Source of the DNA: an uncultured Lysobacteraceae bacterium
Lineage (GTDB): Bacteria; Pseudomonadota; Gammaproteobacteria; Xanthomonadales; Xanthomonadaceae
Assembly (NCBI GenBank): GCA_902825775.1
Contig: CADECF010000013.1
Span: 1 to 64,000 of the forward strand
Length of the DNA stretch: 64,000 nucleotides
Direction: 5' to 3'
Shown: positions 9,001 through 17,239 of the stretch, piece by piece
Position numbering within the stretch: position 1 is the stretch's first letter
Layout of the letters: each line of letters starts with the position of its first letter
Notes under the pieces: generated by a model
Told to the model about the DNA's origin: nothing
Seen by the model: only the letters and a program-made list of their open reading frames with translations
Database searches by the model: none
Position numbers and translations under genes: made by a program

Positions 9001-9111
9001 GTGGGAGCGGCTTTAGCCGCGAGCTTTTCCACAACCGAAAAGCTCGCGGCTAAAGCCGCTCCCACAAGAGCCGCTCCCACAAGAGCCGCTCTTACAAGAG
9101 CGGCTCCTACG
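9001..9111. repeat. Palindromic repeat, GTGGGAGCGGC family, with tandem half-copies
   Basis: GTGGGAGCGGCTTTAGCCGC at 9001 is matched by its reverse complement ending near 9066, enclosing CGAGCTTTTCCACAACCGAAAAGCTCG. Then three short tandem units follow (ACAAGAGCCGCTCCC, ACAAGAGCCGCTCTT, ACAAGAGCGGCTCCT). It lies between the membrane protein and the TonB-dependent receptor. Confidence 0.85.
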
Positions 9112-9206
9112 AAAAGACGATTTGATTTAAGATAGCCGAGTACGTTCCCAGCTCGCTTCGATGGCCAGGCACGCGTGAATCTCCCGCCACTGCCCATCGG
9201 ACCGAT

Positions 9207-11363
9207 ATGTCTGCCCGGAAAAAAACCCATCCTGCCTGCAGGATCTCGCTGCTTGCGTTGAGCCTGACGCTGTCGCCGCAAGCCATGGCGTCGCCTGCCG
9301 ACGGCGCCGGCACCGCAGCCGAAGAACCCGATCCCAAAACCCTCGACAAACTCACCGTACACGGCCGAACCGCGCCATACGCCGCCGGCAGCACCCGCGC
9401 CGGCACCAAGACCGACACGCCGATCGAAGAAATCCCGCAGGCGATCAGCATCATCACCGCCGGCCAGATCCGCGACCAGAACGCGCAGACGCTGCAGGAA
9501 GCCCTGCGCTACAGCGCCGGCGTGCGGACCGATCAATACGGACTGGACAACCGCGGCGACTGGTTCGCGCTGCGCGGCGGCAGTTCCGGCACCACGCTGT
9601 TGAACGGCATGCGCCTGCCGCTGGTCGGCTGGTGGGGTTCCGTACGCGAGGAGCCTTACGCTTTCGAACGCGTCGAAGTGCTGCATGGGCCGTCGTCGGT
9701 TATGGCTGGGCAGAACGCGCCGGGCGGGGTAGTGAACCTGGTCAGCAAGCGTCCGCAGTCCGTCGCGTCGCGCGAGATCGCGCTGCAGGCCGGCAACAAC
9801 GGCCATCGGCAACTGGCCGCGGACTTCACCGGGCCGTTGAGCGACACGCTCAGCTATCGCCTGGTCGCGTTGTGGCGCGACAACGACACGCAGGTGGATT
9901 ACGCGGATAACCAGCGCCGCTATATCGCCCCGGCCATCTCATGGCGTCCGTCCGAGCGCATGGCGTTCACCGCTTACGCCGAATACCAGATGGACCGCAA
10001 TCGCAACACCGAAGGTTTCTTCCCCTGGGCGGGAACGCTGCTGCCGGCGCCGAACGGGCCGATTCCGCTGGAACGCTTCGTCGGCGAGCCGGATTGGGAC
10101 GTCAATCTCGGCGAACGCGCGCGTGTCGGCTACGAGTTCGAATACAAAATCAACGATGCCTGGTCGCTGCGCCACGATCTGCGCCACGACCGCGTGCGCG
10201 GCAAGATACGCACCACGTATGCCGCGTTCTGGGAAGTGGATGCGCAGGGCAACGGCTACGGCGACAACGCGTTGGGCGAGGACCGCACCATCTCCCGGCT
10301 CAGCTACGGCAACGACGACCGCGCCAAGATCACCAATGGCGATCTACTGTTGGAAGGCCATGTCGGCACCGGCCGAGTGAAGCACACCCTGCTGTTAGGC
10401 GTGGATGCGATGCTATCTCGCGCCGATCAGTCCACTGCCTTCGACGCGCCGTGCCCTGTACCGTTCGACGTCTACGCGCCGGTGTACGGCGATTGCCCCG
10501 AACCGGTCATCGATCCGGCCAGCCTGGTCCACACCCGCATGCGCCAAACCGGCCTGCTGTTGCAGGATCAAATTAAGATCGACGACCGCTGGGTGTTGGT
10601 CGCCGGCGCACGGCATGACGACGTGCAGATGCGCGTGTCTGGCCCGGACGGCGTCGAAACCGGACGCGCAGACGACGGCGCCTGGACCAAGAATTTCGGC
10701 GTGGTATATCTGGCGCAGGGTGGCTGGTCGCCGTACGTGGCGTATTCCGAATCCTTCCAGCCGGTGGGCGGGCTATCGCGCCTGGGCGAGACCTTCGATC
10801 CCACTCGCGGCAAGCAGGTGGAAGCCGGTCTGAAATGGGTGCCGGAAGCCTACGGCGTGACCGCTACCGCCGCGGTTTACAAACTCGAAGAAACCGGACG
10901 CCTCACGCCCGATCCGGTCGATCCGAATTTCTCGGTGCAGCGCGGCCGCGTGGATGCTAAGGGCATAGAGCTGGAAGCCAACGCCAGCCTCGGCCAGTGG
11001 GATCTGATCGCGAGCTACACGCACTCGAAGGCAACAGACGAAGCGACCGGCTTCCGCTTCGAAAGCATTCCCGAGAACTCCGCAGCATTGTGGGCGGCCT
11101 ACCGCGTCGCTGCGGTACCCGGATTGCGCATCGGTGGCGGCGCGCGCTACGTCGGCAAAACGTGGGACGGCACCGATACGCTGGTGACGCCGTCGAATAC
11201 TTTGTTCGATGCGCTGATTTCGTATGAGACCGGCCCGTGGCGCCTGTCGTTGAACGCCGTCAACCTGACCGACAAGACTTACTTCGCCACCTGTTTGTCG
11301 CGTGGGGATTGCTGGTACGGCACCAAGCGGCGCGTGGTAGCGGAAGTCGGTTATCGCTGGTGA
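9207..11363 (+). CDS. TonB-dependent siderophore receptor
   Basis: 718 residues. Signal peptide about 1-32 (ISLLALSLTLSPQAMA). A TonB-box-like LDKLTVHG is at about 46-53, and the plug domain at about 70-175 includes IEEIPQAISIITAGQI, LQEALRYSAGVRTD and VLHGPSSVMAGQNAPGGVVN, the signature of TonB-dependent siderophore receptors. A 22-strand barrel follows and ends in the expected aromatic-terminal strand (RRVVAEVGYRW). It imports ferric siderophores across the outer membrane. No biosynthesis gene, Fur box or cytoplasmic transporter is visible nearby, so the substrate is unknown. A repeat and a terminator follow it. Confidence 0.9.
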   Translation: MSARKKTHPACRISLLALSLTLSPQAMASPADGAGTAAEEPDPKTLDKLTVHGRTAPYAAGSTRAGTKTDTPIEEIPQAISIITAGQIRDQNAQTLQEALRYSAGVRTDQYGLDNRGDWFALRGGSSGTTLLNGMRLPLVGWWGSVREEPYAFERVEVLHGPSSVMAGQNAPGGVVNLVSKRPQSVASREIALQAGNNGHRQLAADFTGPLSDTLSYRLVALWRDNDTQVDYADNQRRYIAPAISWRPSERMAFTAYAEYQMDRNRNTEGFFPWAGTLLPAPNGPIPLERFVGEPDWDVNLGERARVGYEFEYKINDAWSLRHDLRHDRVRGKIRTTYAAFWEVDAQGNGYGDNALGEDRTISRLSYGNDDRAKITNGDLLLEGHVGTGRVKHTLLLGVDAMLSRADQSTAFDAPCPVPFDVYAPVYGDCPEPVIDPASLVHTRMRQTGLLLQDQIKIDDRWVLVAGARHDDVQMRVSGPDGVETGRADDGAWTKNFGVVYLAQGGWSPYVAYSESFQPVGGLSRLGETFDPTRGKQVEAGLKWVPEAYGVTATAAVYKLEETGRLTPDPVDPNFSVQRGRVDAKGIELEANASLGQWDLIASYTHSKATDEATGFRFESIPENSAALWAAYRVAAVPGLRIGGGARYVGKTWDGTDTLVTPSNTLFDALISYETGPWRLSLNAVNLTDKTYFATCLSRGDCWYGTKRRVVAEVGYRW

Positions 11364-11376
11364 GCCCTTGCTTTCT

Positions 11377-11486
11377 CCCCCTTTGAAAAAGGGGGACGCA
11401 GGGGGATTTGCTTTTCGCTTTTTGCATTGGCTCTGCAAGGCAAGATCAAGAGCAAATCCCCCTCGATCCCCCTTTTTCAAAGGGGG
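11377..11486. repeat. Twin palindromic repeat, CCCCCTTTGAAAAAGGGGG family
   Basis: The left end, CCCCCTTTGAAAAAGGGGGA, is itself a hairpin and is repeated in reverse orientation at the right end (CCCCCTTTTTCAAAGGGGG), with GGGGGATTTGC and GCAAATCCCCC just inside. The spacer carries GCTTTTCGCTTTTT and CAAGATCAAGAGC. It lies between the convergent receptor and cytochrome genes. Confidence 0.85.
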
Positions 11487-11500
11487 AAGAACAGCAGAAG

Positions 11501-11524
11501 AAAAAGGGCCTCGCGGCCCTTTTT
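11501..11524. terminator. Bidirectional Rho-independent terminator
   Basis: AAAAAGGGCC, loop TCGC, then GGCCCTTTTT: a GC stem with an A-tract on one side and a T-tract on the other. It is well placed to stop both the receptor message (plus) and the cytochrome operon (minus). Confidence 0.85.
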
Positions 11525-11546
11525 CTTTATTCGTTCCCGCTGCGGC

Positions 11547-11996
11547 TCAATGCACGCCGTGCAAATCCCGCAACTGGCTCGGACGCGTCGAGAAAAACGC
11601 CGCCAGATCGGCGATCTCCTGATCGGTCAGGTCTTTGGCCTGTCCCGACATCAGCGGATGCTCGCGGTCGCCGTCGCGGTACATCTGCAGCGAATGGGCG
11701 ATGTAGTCCGCGTATTGGCCGCCCAGCTTGGGATAGGTCGGGTCCAGCGGGACGTTGCCTTCCTTGCCGTGGCAGTCGATGCAGCTCTGGTTGGTCGCCT
11801 TGCTCTTGACCAGGCTGCGCTTGGCGCCGGCGTCGGCATGGCCCTTGGGCAGGCCGGCGGACGAAGAGGTATGGCCCTCGCCGCGGTCGGCGGACGAATG
11901 CTCGGCCGGGGTTTCGCCCGACGGGGTGCAGGCTGCGAAAGCCAGCGTGGCGAGCAGGGCGAAGGCGAGTCGGGTCGTGGTCATGGCGCGGCTCAC
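11547..11996 (-). CDS. Monohaem cytochrome c, probable lipoprotein
   Basis: 149 residues from a GTG at 11996 that overlaps the previous stop (GTGA) and has GGAG eight bases upstream; an ATG at 11984 is an alternative start. The hydrophobic leader LAFALLATLAFAAC ends in a possible lipobox cysteine. A low-complexity linker follows, then one haem site CIDCH at about residue 72, and YPKLGGQYADYIAHSLQMYR with a methionine (LMSGQAKDL) as likely sixth ligand, ending in LTDQEIADLAAFF. It fits class I c4/c5-like electron carriers. It forms an operon with the next cytochrome. Confidence 0.85.
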   Translation of the reverse strand: MSRAMTTTRLAFALLATLAFAACTPSGETPAEHSSADRGEGHTSSSAGLPKGHADAGAKRSLVKSKATNQSCIDCHGKEGNVPLDPTYPKLGGQYADYIAHSLQMYRDGDREHPLMSGQAKDLTDQEIADLAAFFSTRPSQLRDLHGVH

Positions 11997-12328
11997 TGCT
12001 TCAGCTCCGAAAGGAAGGCGGCGATATCGGCGATGTCCTGATCCGAGAAGCTCTCGGACTGGGCCTGCATGGTCGGGTGCTTGCGCTTGCCCGCCTTGTA
12101 TTCGCTCAGGGCGTTGCGCAGATATTCCTGCGACTGCCCGCCGATACGCGGCACATGGTAGTTCGGGTAAGCGTTCTTATAGCCCTCGATGCCGTGGCAC
12201 CCTTGGCAGGTATAAGTGAGCTGGTGGCCTTTCTTGGCATCGCCGACCAGCGGCTTGGCCGGATCGGCGGCGAGGGCAGGGGCGGCAATGATGGCTAGCG
12301 CGAGGCAGGCGATCGGCAACGGTCGCAT
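11993..12328 (-). CDS. Monohaem cytochrome c, periplasmic
   Basis: 111 residues from ATG 12328; the open frame extends to 12448 but the signal peptide MRPLPIACLALAIIAAPALA fixes this start. It has one haem motif, CQGCH, then YPNYHVPRIGGQSQEYLRNA and a methionine ligand region (HPTMQAQSESFSDQDIADIA), ending in FLSELKQ. It is paralogous in layout to the downstream cytochrome, so the pair resembles the two halves of a dihaem c4 encoded as separate coupled proteins. Likely a periplasmic electron carrier to a terminal oxidase. Confidence 0.87.
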   Translation of the reverse strand: MRPLPIACLALAIIAAPALAADPAKPLVGDAKKGHQLTYTCQGCHGIEGYKNAYPNYHVPRIGGQSQEYLRNALSEYKAGKRKHPTMQAQSESFSDQDIADIAAFLSELKQ

Positions 12329-12491
12329 TAATGTCTTCTCGGTGGGCTGGCAGAATGTCGCGCGACGGTCATCGCCGCGCAGTCGGCAAAGTATAGCTTG
12401 CGCGTCGCGCACAGCCCAACGTCGGCACGGAACGACGAACGGTTGCAACGGTTTCGCCCCCTCTCACGTCACTATTACCTTCGGCGCATGG

Positions 12492-12519
12492 TTGTCATGC
12501 TGCCTAGGTGATATATCTA
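12492..12519 (+). promoter_or_regulatory. Candidate sigma-70 promoter of the RND operon
   Basis: TTGTCA at 12492 and TATCTA at 12514 are separated by 16 bases and lie about 30 bases upstream of the adaptor ATG at 12548, in a 219-base divergent gap that is AT-richer than its surroundings. Judged by eye only. Confidence 0.35.
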
Positions 12520-12547
12520 ACTACAACACCTCTGAGAGCCCGTTCCG

Positions 12548-13702
12548 ATGCCCCTTTTCGCCACTGCCAGCGGTTCCGCCAGGACGCTTACCGCCAGCCG
12601 CGCCCGCCTGCTGCCGATCTTCCTTCTGCTCGTCAGCCTATGCGCCTGCAAGGGCGGTGGAGGGGAGGGCGAGGCCCAGGCCAAGGACGGTAAGGACAAC
12701 AAACCCGAGGCTATTCCGGTCGAGGTGGCCAGCGCTGCGCATCGCCCGATCGCGGCCAGCTACACCGGCACCGCGCCGCTCGAAGCGCGCGGCGAGTCGC
12801 AAGTGGTCGCCAAGACCTCGGGCGTGGCACTGAATGTGCTTGTCGAGGAAGGCCAATTGGTTCGCGCCGGCCAGCCGCTGGTCCGGCTGGATCCCGACCG
12901 TCCCCGCCTGGCGGTAGCCCAGACCGAAGCGCAGATGCGCAAGCTGGAGAACAACTACCGCCGCTCGACGCAGTTGGCCAAGCAGCAGATGGTCAGCGCC
13001 AACGACGTCGACCAGATCAAGTACGACCTGGAGAACATGCGCGCCCAGCACCGCCTGGCCACGCTGGAGCTGTCCTATACGACCGTACTGGCGCCGATCT
13101 CGGGCGTGATCGCCTCGCGCTCGATCAAGGACGGCAACTTCGTCCAGATCAATACGCCGATCTTCCGCATCGTCGACACCTCGCAATTGGAGGCCACGCT
13201 GAACGTGCCCGAGCGCGAACTGGCCACGCTCAAGGCCGGCCAGCCGGCCGTGTTGGCCGTCGATGCGATGCCCGGCAAGACCTTCGTCGGCAAAGTCGAT
13301 CGCGTATCGCCGGTGGTCGATTCGGGCAGCGGTACATTCCGCGTAGTGCTCGCGTTCGTGGGCGGCGGCGTGCTGCAGCCGGGCATGTTCGGCCGCATCA
13401 AGATCGATTACGACCAGCGCGCCGACGCACTGGTGGTACCGCGCAGCGCGCTGCTCGACGACGAGAACGACCCGGCCGTATTCGCCATCCGCAACGGCAA
13501 GGCCGCGCGCGTGCCGGTCAAGCTCGGCTACACCGACGGCGCCTGGGCCGAAATCCGCACCGGGCTGAAACCCGGCGACCAGGTCGTCACCGCCGGCAAG
13601 GTGGCTTTGCGCGAAGGCAGCGTGGTGCAGGTCATCTCGCTCAATGGCAAGGCCGTCGCGCAAGCGCCGGCCAAGACCCAACCCGCCGCTGGTAAGCAGT
13701 AA
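12548..13702 (+). CDS. RND efflux periplasmic adaptor lipoprotein
   Basis: 384 residues. A signal sequence with a lipobox (LLLVSLCAC) is followed by a Gly/Lys/Asp-rich linker. A biotinyl-lipoyl domain half (ARGESQVVAKTSGVALNVLV) is at about 78-97, and an alpha-hairpin at about 120-170 (AQTEAQMRKLENNYRRSTQL). The second lipoyl half and beta-barrel follow (VLAPISGVIASRSIKDGNFV, VDTSQLEATLNVPERELATL), then the membrane-proximal domain. It links the inner-membrane pump to an outer-membrane channel. Its stop overlaps the start of the first permease by one base (TAATG), so they are coupled. No outer-membrane factor gene lies in this operon. Confidence 0.92.
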   Translation: MPLFATASGSARTLTASRARLLPIFLLLVSLCACKGGGGEGEAQAKDGKDNKPEAIPVEVASAAHRPIAASYTGTAPLEARGESQVVAKTSGVALNVLVEEGQLVRAGQPLVRLDPDRPRLAVAQTEAQMRKLENNYRRSTQLAKQQMVSANDVDQIKYDLENMRAQHRLATLELSYTTVLAPISGVIASRSIKDGNFVQINTPIFRIVDTSQLEATLNVPERELATLKAGQPAVLAVDAMPGKTFVGKVDRVSPVVDSGSGTFRVVLAFVGGGVLQPGMFGRIKIDYDQRADALVVPRSALLDDENDPAVFAIRNGKAARVPVKLGYTDGAWAEIRTGLKPGDQVVTAGKVALREGSVVQVISLNGKAVAQAPAKTQPAAGKQ

Positions 13703-16700
13703 TGGCGTCGCCAAGCACGGGCGCCGACAAGGCGCGCGCGGCGGCCGCAGCGACCACCTCCGGGCTGGTCGAGTTCTCCACGCGCCGCCGCGTGACCATC
13801 TTCATGATCACGCTGACCTTCGTGTTGTTCGGCTTCATCGCCCTGCGCGACCTCAAGGTCAACCTGCTGCCCGATCTGAGCTATCCCACGTTGACGGTGC
13901 GTACCGAATACACCGGTGCGGCGCCGGCGGAAATCGAAACGCTGATCACCGAGCCGGTGGAAGAAGCCGTCGGCGTGGTGAAAGGCCTGCGCAAGCTCAA
14001 GTCGGTGTCGCGCACCGGCCAGAGCGACGTGGTGCTCGAATTCGCCTGGGGTACGGACATGGACCAGGCCAGCCTGGAAGTCCGCGACAAGATCGAAGTG
14101 CTGACCTTGCCGCAGGAAGCCAAGGCGCCGGTGCTGCTGCGCTTCAATCCATCGACCGAGCCGATCCTGCGCCTGGCGCTGTCGGCCAAGGACGCGGGCA
14201 GCAGCGAGCTGGAAACCATCCGCAAGCTCACCGAGTTGCGCCGCTACGCCGACGACGATCTCAAGAAGAAGCTCGAACCGGTGGAAGGCGTGGCCGCGGT
14301 CAAGGTCGGCGGCGGTCTGGAGGACGAAATCCAGGTCGACATCGATCAGCAGAAGCTCGCGCAGCTCAACCTGCCGATCGATACCGTCATCCAGCGCCTG
14401 CAGCAGGAGAACATCAACATCTCCGGCGGACGCCTGGAAGAGGGCTCGCAGCGCTATCTGGTGCGCACCGTGAACCAGTTCGCCAGCGTGCCGGAAATGC
14501 GCGAAATGCTGGTGACGACTTCCAGCGCCGGCAACGGCGCGGCGCAGAGCGCGGCGGCGCAGATGGCGGCTATCGCGGCGTCCACCGGCGATGCGGCGGC
14601 GATGGCGGCTGCGGCTTCCGTGCAGAGCGCGAATTCGTCGTCGTCGGCCGCGATCGCCGGCGGTATGCCGGTGCGGCTGAAGGACATCGCCGACGTGCGC
14701 CAAGGCTTCAAAGAGCGCGAAGCGATCATCCGCTTGGCCGGCAAGGAAGCGGTGGAGCTGGCGATCTACAAGGAAGGCGACGCGAATACCGTCGCTACGG
14801 CCGATGCGATCCAGGCGCGGCTGGAGCAGATCAAATCGCAAATTCCGCCGGACGTGGAACTGACCACGATCGACGATCAATCGCAATTCATCCGCAACGC
14901 GATCCACGACGTGAAAGTGGATGCGGTGATCGGCGGCGTGCTGGCGGTGCTGATCATCTTCCTGTTCCTGCGCGACGGCTGGAGCACGTTCGTGATCGGC
15001 CTGTCGCTGCCGGTATCGATCATCGCCACTTTCTTCTTCATGGACCGGCTCGGCTTGAGCTTGAACGTGATGTCGCTGGGCGGGCTGGCTTTGGCCACCG
15101 GTCTGGTGGTGGACGATTCCATCGTGGTGCTGGAAAGCATCGCCAAGGCGCGCGAACGCGGCCTGGGCATCATCGATGCGGCCATCGCCGGCACGCGCGA
15201 GGTGAGCATGGCCGTGGTCGCGTCGACCCTGACCACGATCGCCGTATTCCTGCCGCTTGTGTTCGTGCAGGGCATCGCCGGACAGTTGTTCCGCGACCAG
15301 GCGATGACGGTGGCGATCGCGATCGCCATTTCGCTGGTGGTGGCGATGACGCTGATCCCGATGCTGAGCTCGCTGAAAGGCAAGCCGCCGCTGTCGTTCC
15401 CGGAAGAAGAACCGCATCCGAAGTGGCAGCCTCAGTCGAAATTGCAGAAGCCGGTCGCCGCAGTCGGTCACGGTGTCGGCGCGGCGTCGCGCGGCACATT
15501 CTTCGGCATCGCCTGGGTCTTCATCCGTATCTGGCGAGGCTTAGTCGCGGTGGTCGGGCCGGTGATGCGCAAGCTCAGCGATCTGGCGATGGCGCCGTAC
15601 GGTCGCGCGGAACGCGGTTATCTGAAATTGCTGCCGGCGGCGCTGAGCCGCCCCTGGCTGGTGCTCGGCTTCGCGGCGGCGGCATTCGCCGTGACGTTGA
15701 TGGTGGTGCCGCTGCTCGGCGCAGACTTGATTCCGCAGCTGGCGCAGGACCGTTTCGAAATGACGGTGAAACTGCCGCCCGGCACGCCGCTGCGCGACAC
15801 CGACAAGCTGGTGCGCGAGCTGCAGCAGGCGCACGACAAGGATCCGGGCATCCGGGCGTTGTACGGCGTCAGCGGCAGCGGTACGCGGCTGGACGCGAAT
15901 CCCACCGAAAGCGGCGAGAACATCGGCAAGCTGACCGTGGTGATGGCCGATGGCGGCAGCAAAGAGGTCGAAGCCGACGAAACCGAGCGTCTGCGCGCGT
16001 CGATGCAGGCGCACCCGGGCGCGCAAGTCGATTTCAGCCGTCCCGAACTCTTCAGCTTCTCCACGCCGCTGGAAATCGAACTGCGCGGCCAGGATCTGGA
16101 GACGATCGAACGCGCTGGCCAGAAAATGGCCGCGTTGCTGCGAGGCAACCCGCATTACGCCGACGTCAAATCGACGGTGGAGCAGGGTTTCCCCGAAATC
16201 CAGATCCGTTTCGACCAGGATCGCGCCGGCGCGCTCGGCCTGACCACGCGCCAGATCGCGGATGTCGTGGTGAAGAAGGTGCGCGGCGACGTCGCCACCC
16301 GCTACAGCTTCCGCGACCGCAAGATCGACGTGCTGGTGCGCGCGCAGGAATCCGATCGCGCCACGGTGGAAAGCATCCGCCGCCTGATCGTGAATCCCAA
16401 CAGCGCCCAGCCGGTGACGCTGGAATCGGTCGCCGACATCGTGTCGACCACCGGGCCCAGCGAGATCCACCGCGCCGATCAGGTGCGCGTGGCGATCGTT
16501 TCGGCCAACCTGCGCGACGTGGACCTGGGCACCGCGGTCGCCGAAGTGCAGGAGATGGTCGCCGAGAACCCGCTCGGCCCAGACGTCGGCATGCACATCG
16601 GCGGGCAGGGCGAGGAACTCAACGATTCGATCAAGTCGCTGCTGTTCGCTTTCGCGTTGGCGATCTTCCTGGTCTACCTGGTGATGGCGTCGCAGTTCGA

Positions 16701-17226
16701 ATCGCTGCTGCATCCGTTCGTGATCCTGTTCACCATTCCGCTGGCTCTGGTCGGCGCGGTGCTGGCGCTGCTGCTGACCGGCTCGCCGATATCGGTGGTG
16801 GTGTTCATCGGCCTGATCCTGCTGGTGGGCCTGGTGGTGAAGAACGCGATCATCCTGATCGACAAGGTCAATCAGCTGCGCGAAGCCGGCACGGCCAAGC
16901 ACGAAGCGCTGATCGAGGGCGCCCGCTCGCGCCTGCGTCCGATCATCATGACCACGATGTGCACGCTGTTCGGCTTCCTGCCGCTGGCGTTGGCCTTCGG
17001 CGAAGGCGCGGAAGTGCGTTCGCCGATGGCGATCACCGTCATCGGCGGACTATTGGTATCCACGCTGCTGACGCTGGTCGTGATCCCGGTCGTGTACGAC
17101 CTGCTCGATCGCCGTTCCGACGAGTACTACCGCGAACGCGGCCGCCGCGCCCGCCGCGATGCGGAAGCCGTCGCCGAACACATCAAGGACGAGCAAGCGC
17201 CGCTGGCCGATCCGGGCACGGTTTGA
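13702..17226 (+). CDS. RND efflux permease 1, long form with Ala/Ser insert
   Basis: 1174 residues, about 140 longer than its neighbours. The HAE1-like start is FSTRRRVTIFMITLTFVLFG, after a 30-residue Ala-rich extension. Twelve membrane segments are expected; TM4 holds the conserved acidic pair in GLVVDDSIVVLES. Two insertions are visible. One is a roughly 60-residue Ala/Ser/Met-rich stretch at about 275-320 in the first periplasmic loop (AQSAAAQMAAIAASTGDAAA). The other, about 70 residues with amphipathic and hydrophobic parts, lies between TM6 and TM7 (residues about 565-640). It is a proton-driven drug or metabolite exporter; substrate unknown. Confidence 0.92.
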   Translation: MASPSTGADKARAAAAATTSGLVEFSTRRRVTIFMITLTFVLFGFIALRDLKVNLLPDLSYPTLTVRTEYTGAAPAEIETLITEPVEEAVGVVKGLRKLKSVSRTGQSDVVLEFAWGTDMDQASLEVRDKIEVLTLPQEAKAPVLLRFNPSTEPILRLALSAKDAGSSELETIRKLTELRRYADDDLKKKLEPVEGVAAVKVGGGLEDEIQVDIDQQKLAQLNLPIDTVIQRLQQENINISGGRLEEGSQRYLVRTVNQFASVPEMREMLVTTSSAGNGAAQSAAAQMAAIAASTGDAAAMAAAASVQSANSSSSAAIAGGMPVRLKDIADVRQGFKEREAIIRLAGKEAVELAIYKEGDANTVATADAIQARLEQIKSQIPPDVELTTIDDQSQFIRNAIHDVKVDAVIGGVLAVLIIFLFLRDGWSTFVIGLSLPVSIIATFFFMDRLGLSLNVMSLGGLALATGLVVDDSIVVLESIAKARERGLGIIDAAIAGTREVSMAVVASTLTTIAVFLPLVFVQGIAGQLFRDQAMTVAIAIAISLVVAMTLIPMLSSLKGKPPLSFPEEEPHPKWQPQSKLQKPVAAVGHGVGAASRGTFFGIAWVFIRIWRGLVAVVGPVMRKLSDLAMAPYGRAERGYLKLLPAALSRPWLVLGFAAAAFAVTLMVVPLLGADLIPQLAQDRFEMTVKLPPGTPLRDTDKLVRELQQAHDKDPGIRALYGVSGSGTRLDANPTESGENIGKLTVVMADGGSKEVEADETERLRASMQAHPGAQVDFSRPELFSFSTPLEIELRGQDLETIERAGQKMAALLRGNPHYADVKSTVEQGFPEIQIRFDQDRAGALGLTTRQIADVVVKKVRGDVATRYSFRDRKIDVLVRAQESDRATVESIRRLIVNPNSAQPVTLESVADIVSTTGPSEIHRADQVRVAIVSANLRDVDLGTAVAEVQEMVAENPLGPDVGMHIGGQGEELNDSIKSLLFAFALAIFLVYLVMASQFESLLHPFVILFTIPLALVGAVLALLLTGSPISVVVFIGLILLVGLVVKNAIILIDKVNQLREAGTAKHEALIEGARSRLRPIIMTTMCTLFGFLPLALAFGEGAEVRSPMAITVIGGLLVSTLLTLVVIPVVYDLLDRRSDEYYRERGRRARRDAEAVAEHIKDEQAPLADPGTV

Positions 17227-17239
17227 GGGGTGACCCGCC

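Noticed and set aside
9001-9111. Possible CRISPR array
   Set aside because: The units ACAAGAGCCGCTCCC are directly adjacent with no spacers and belong to the dispersed palindrome family.
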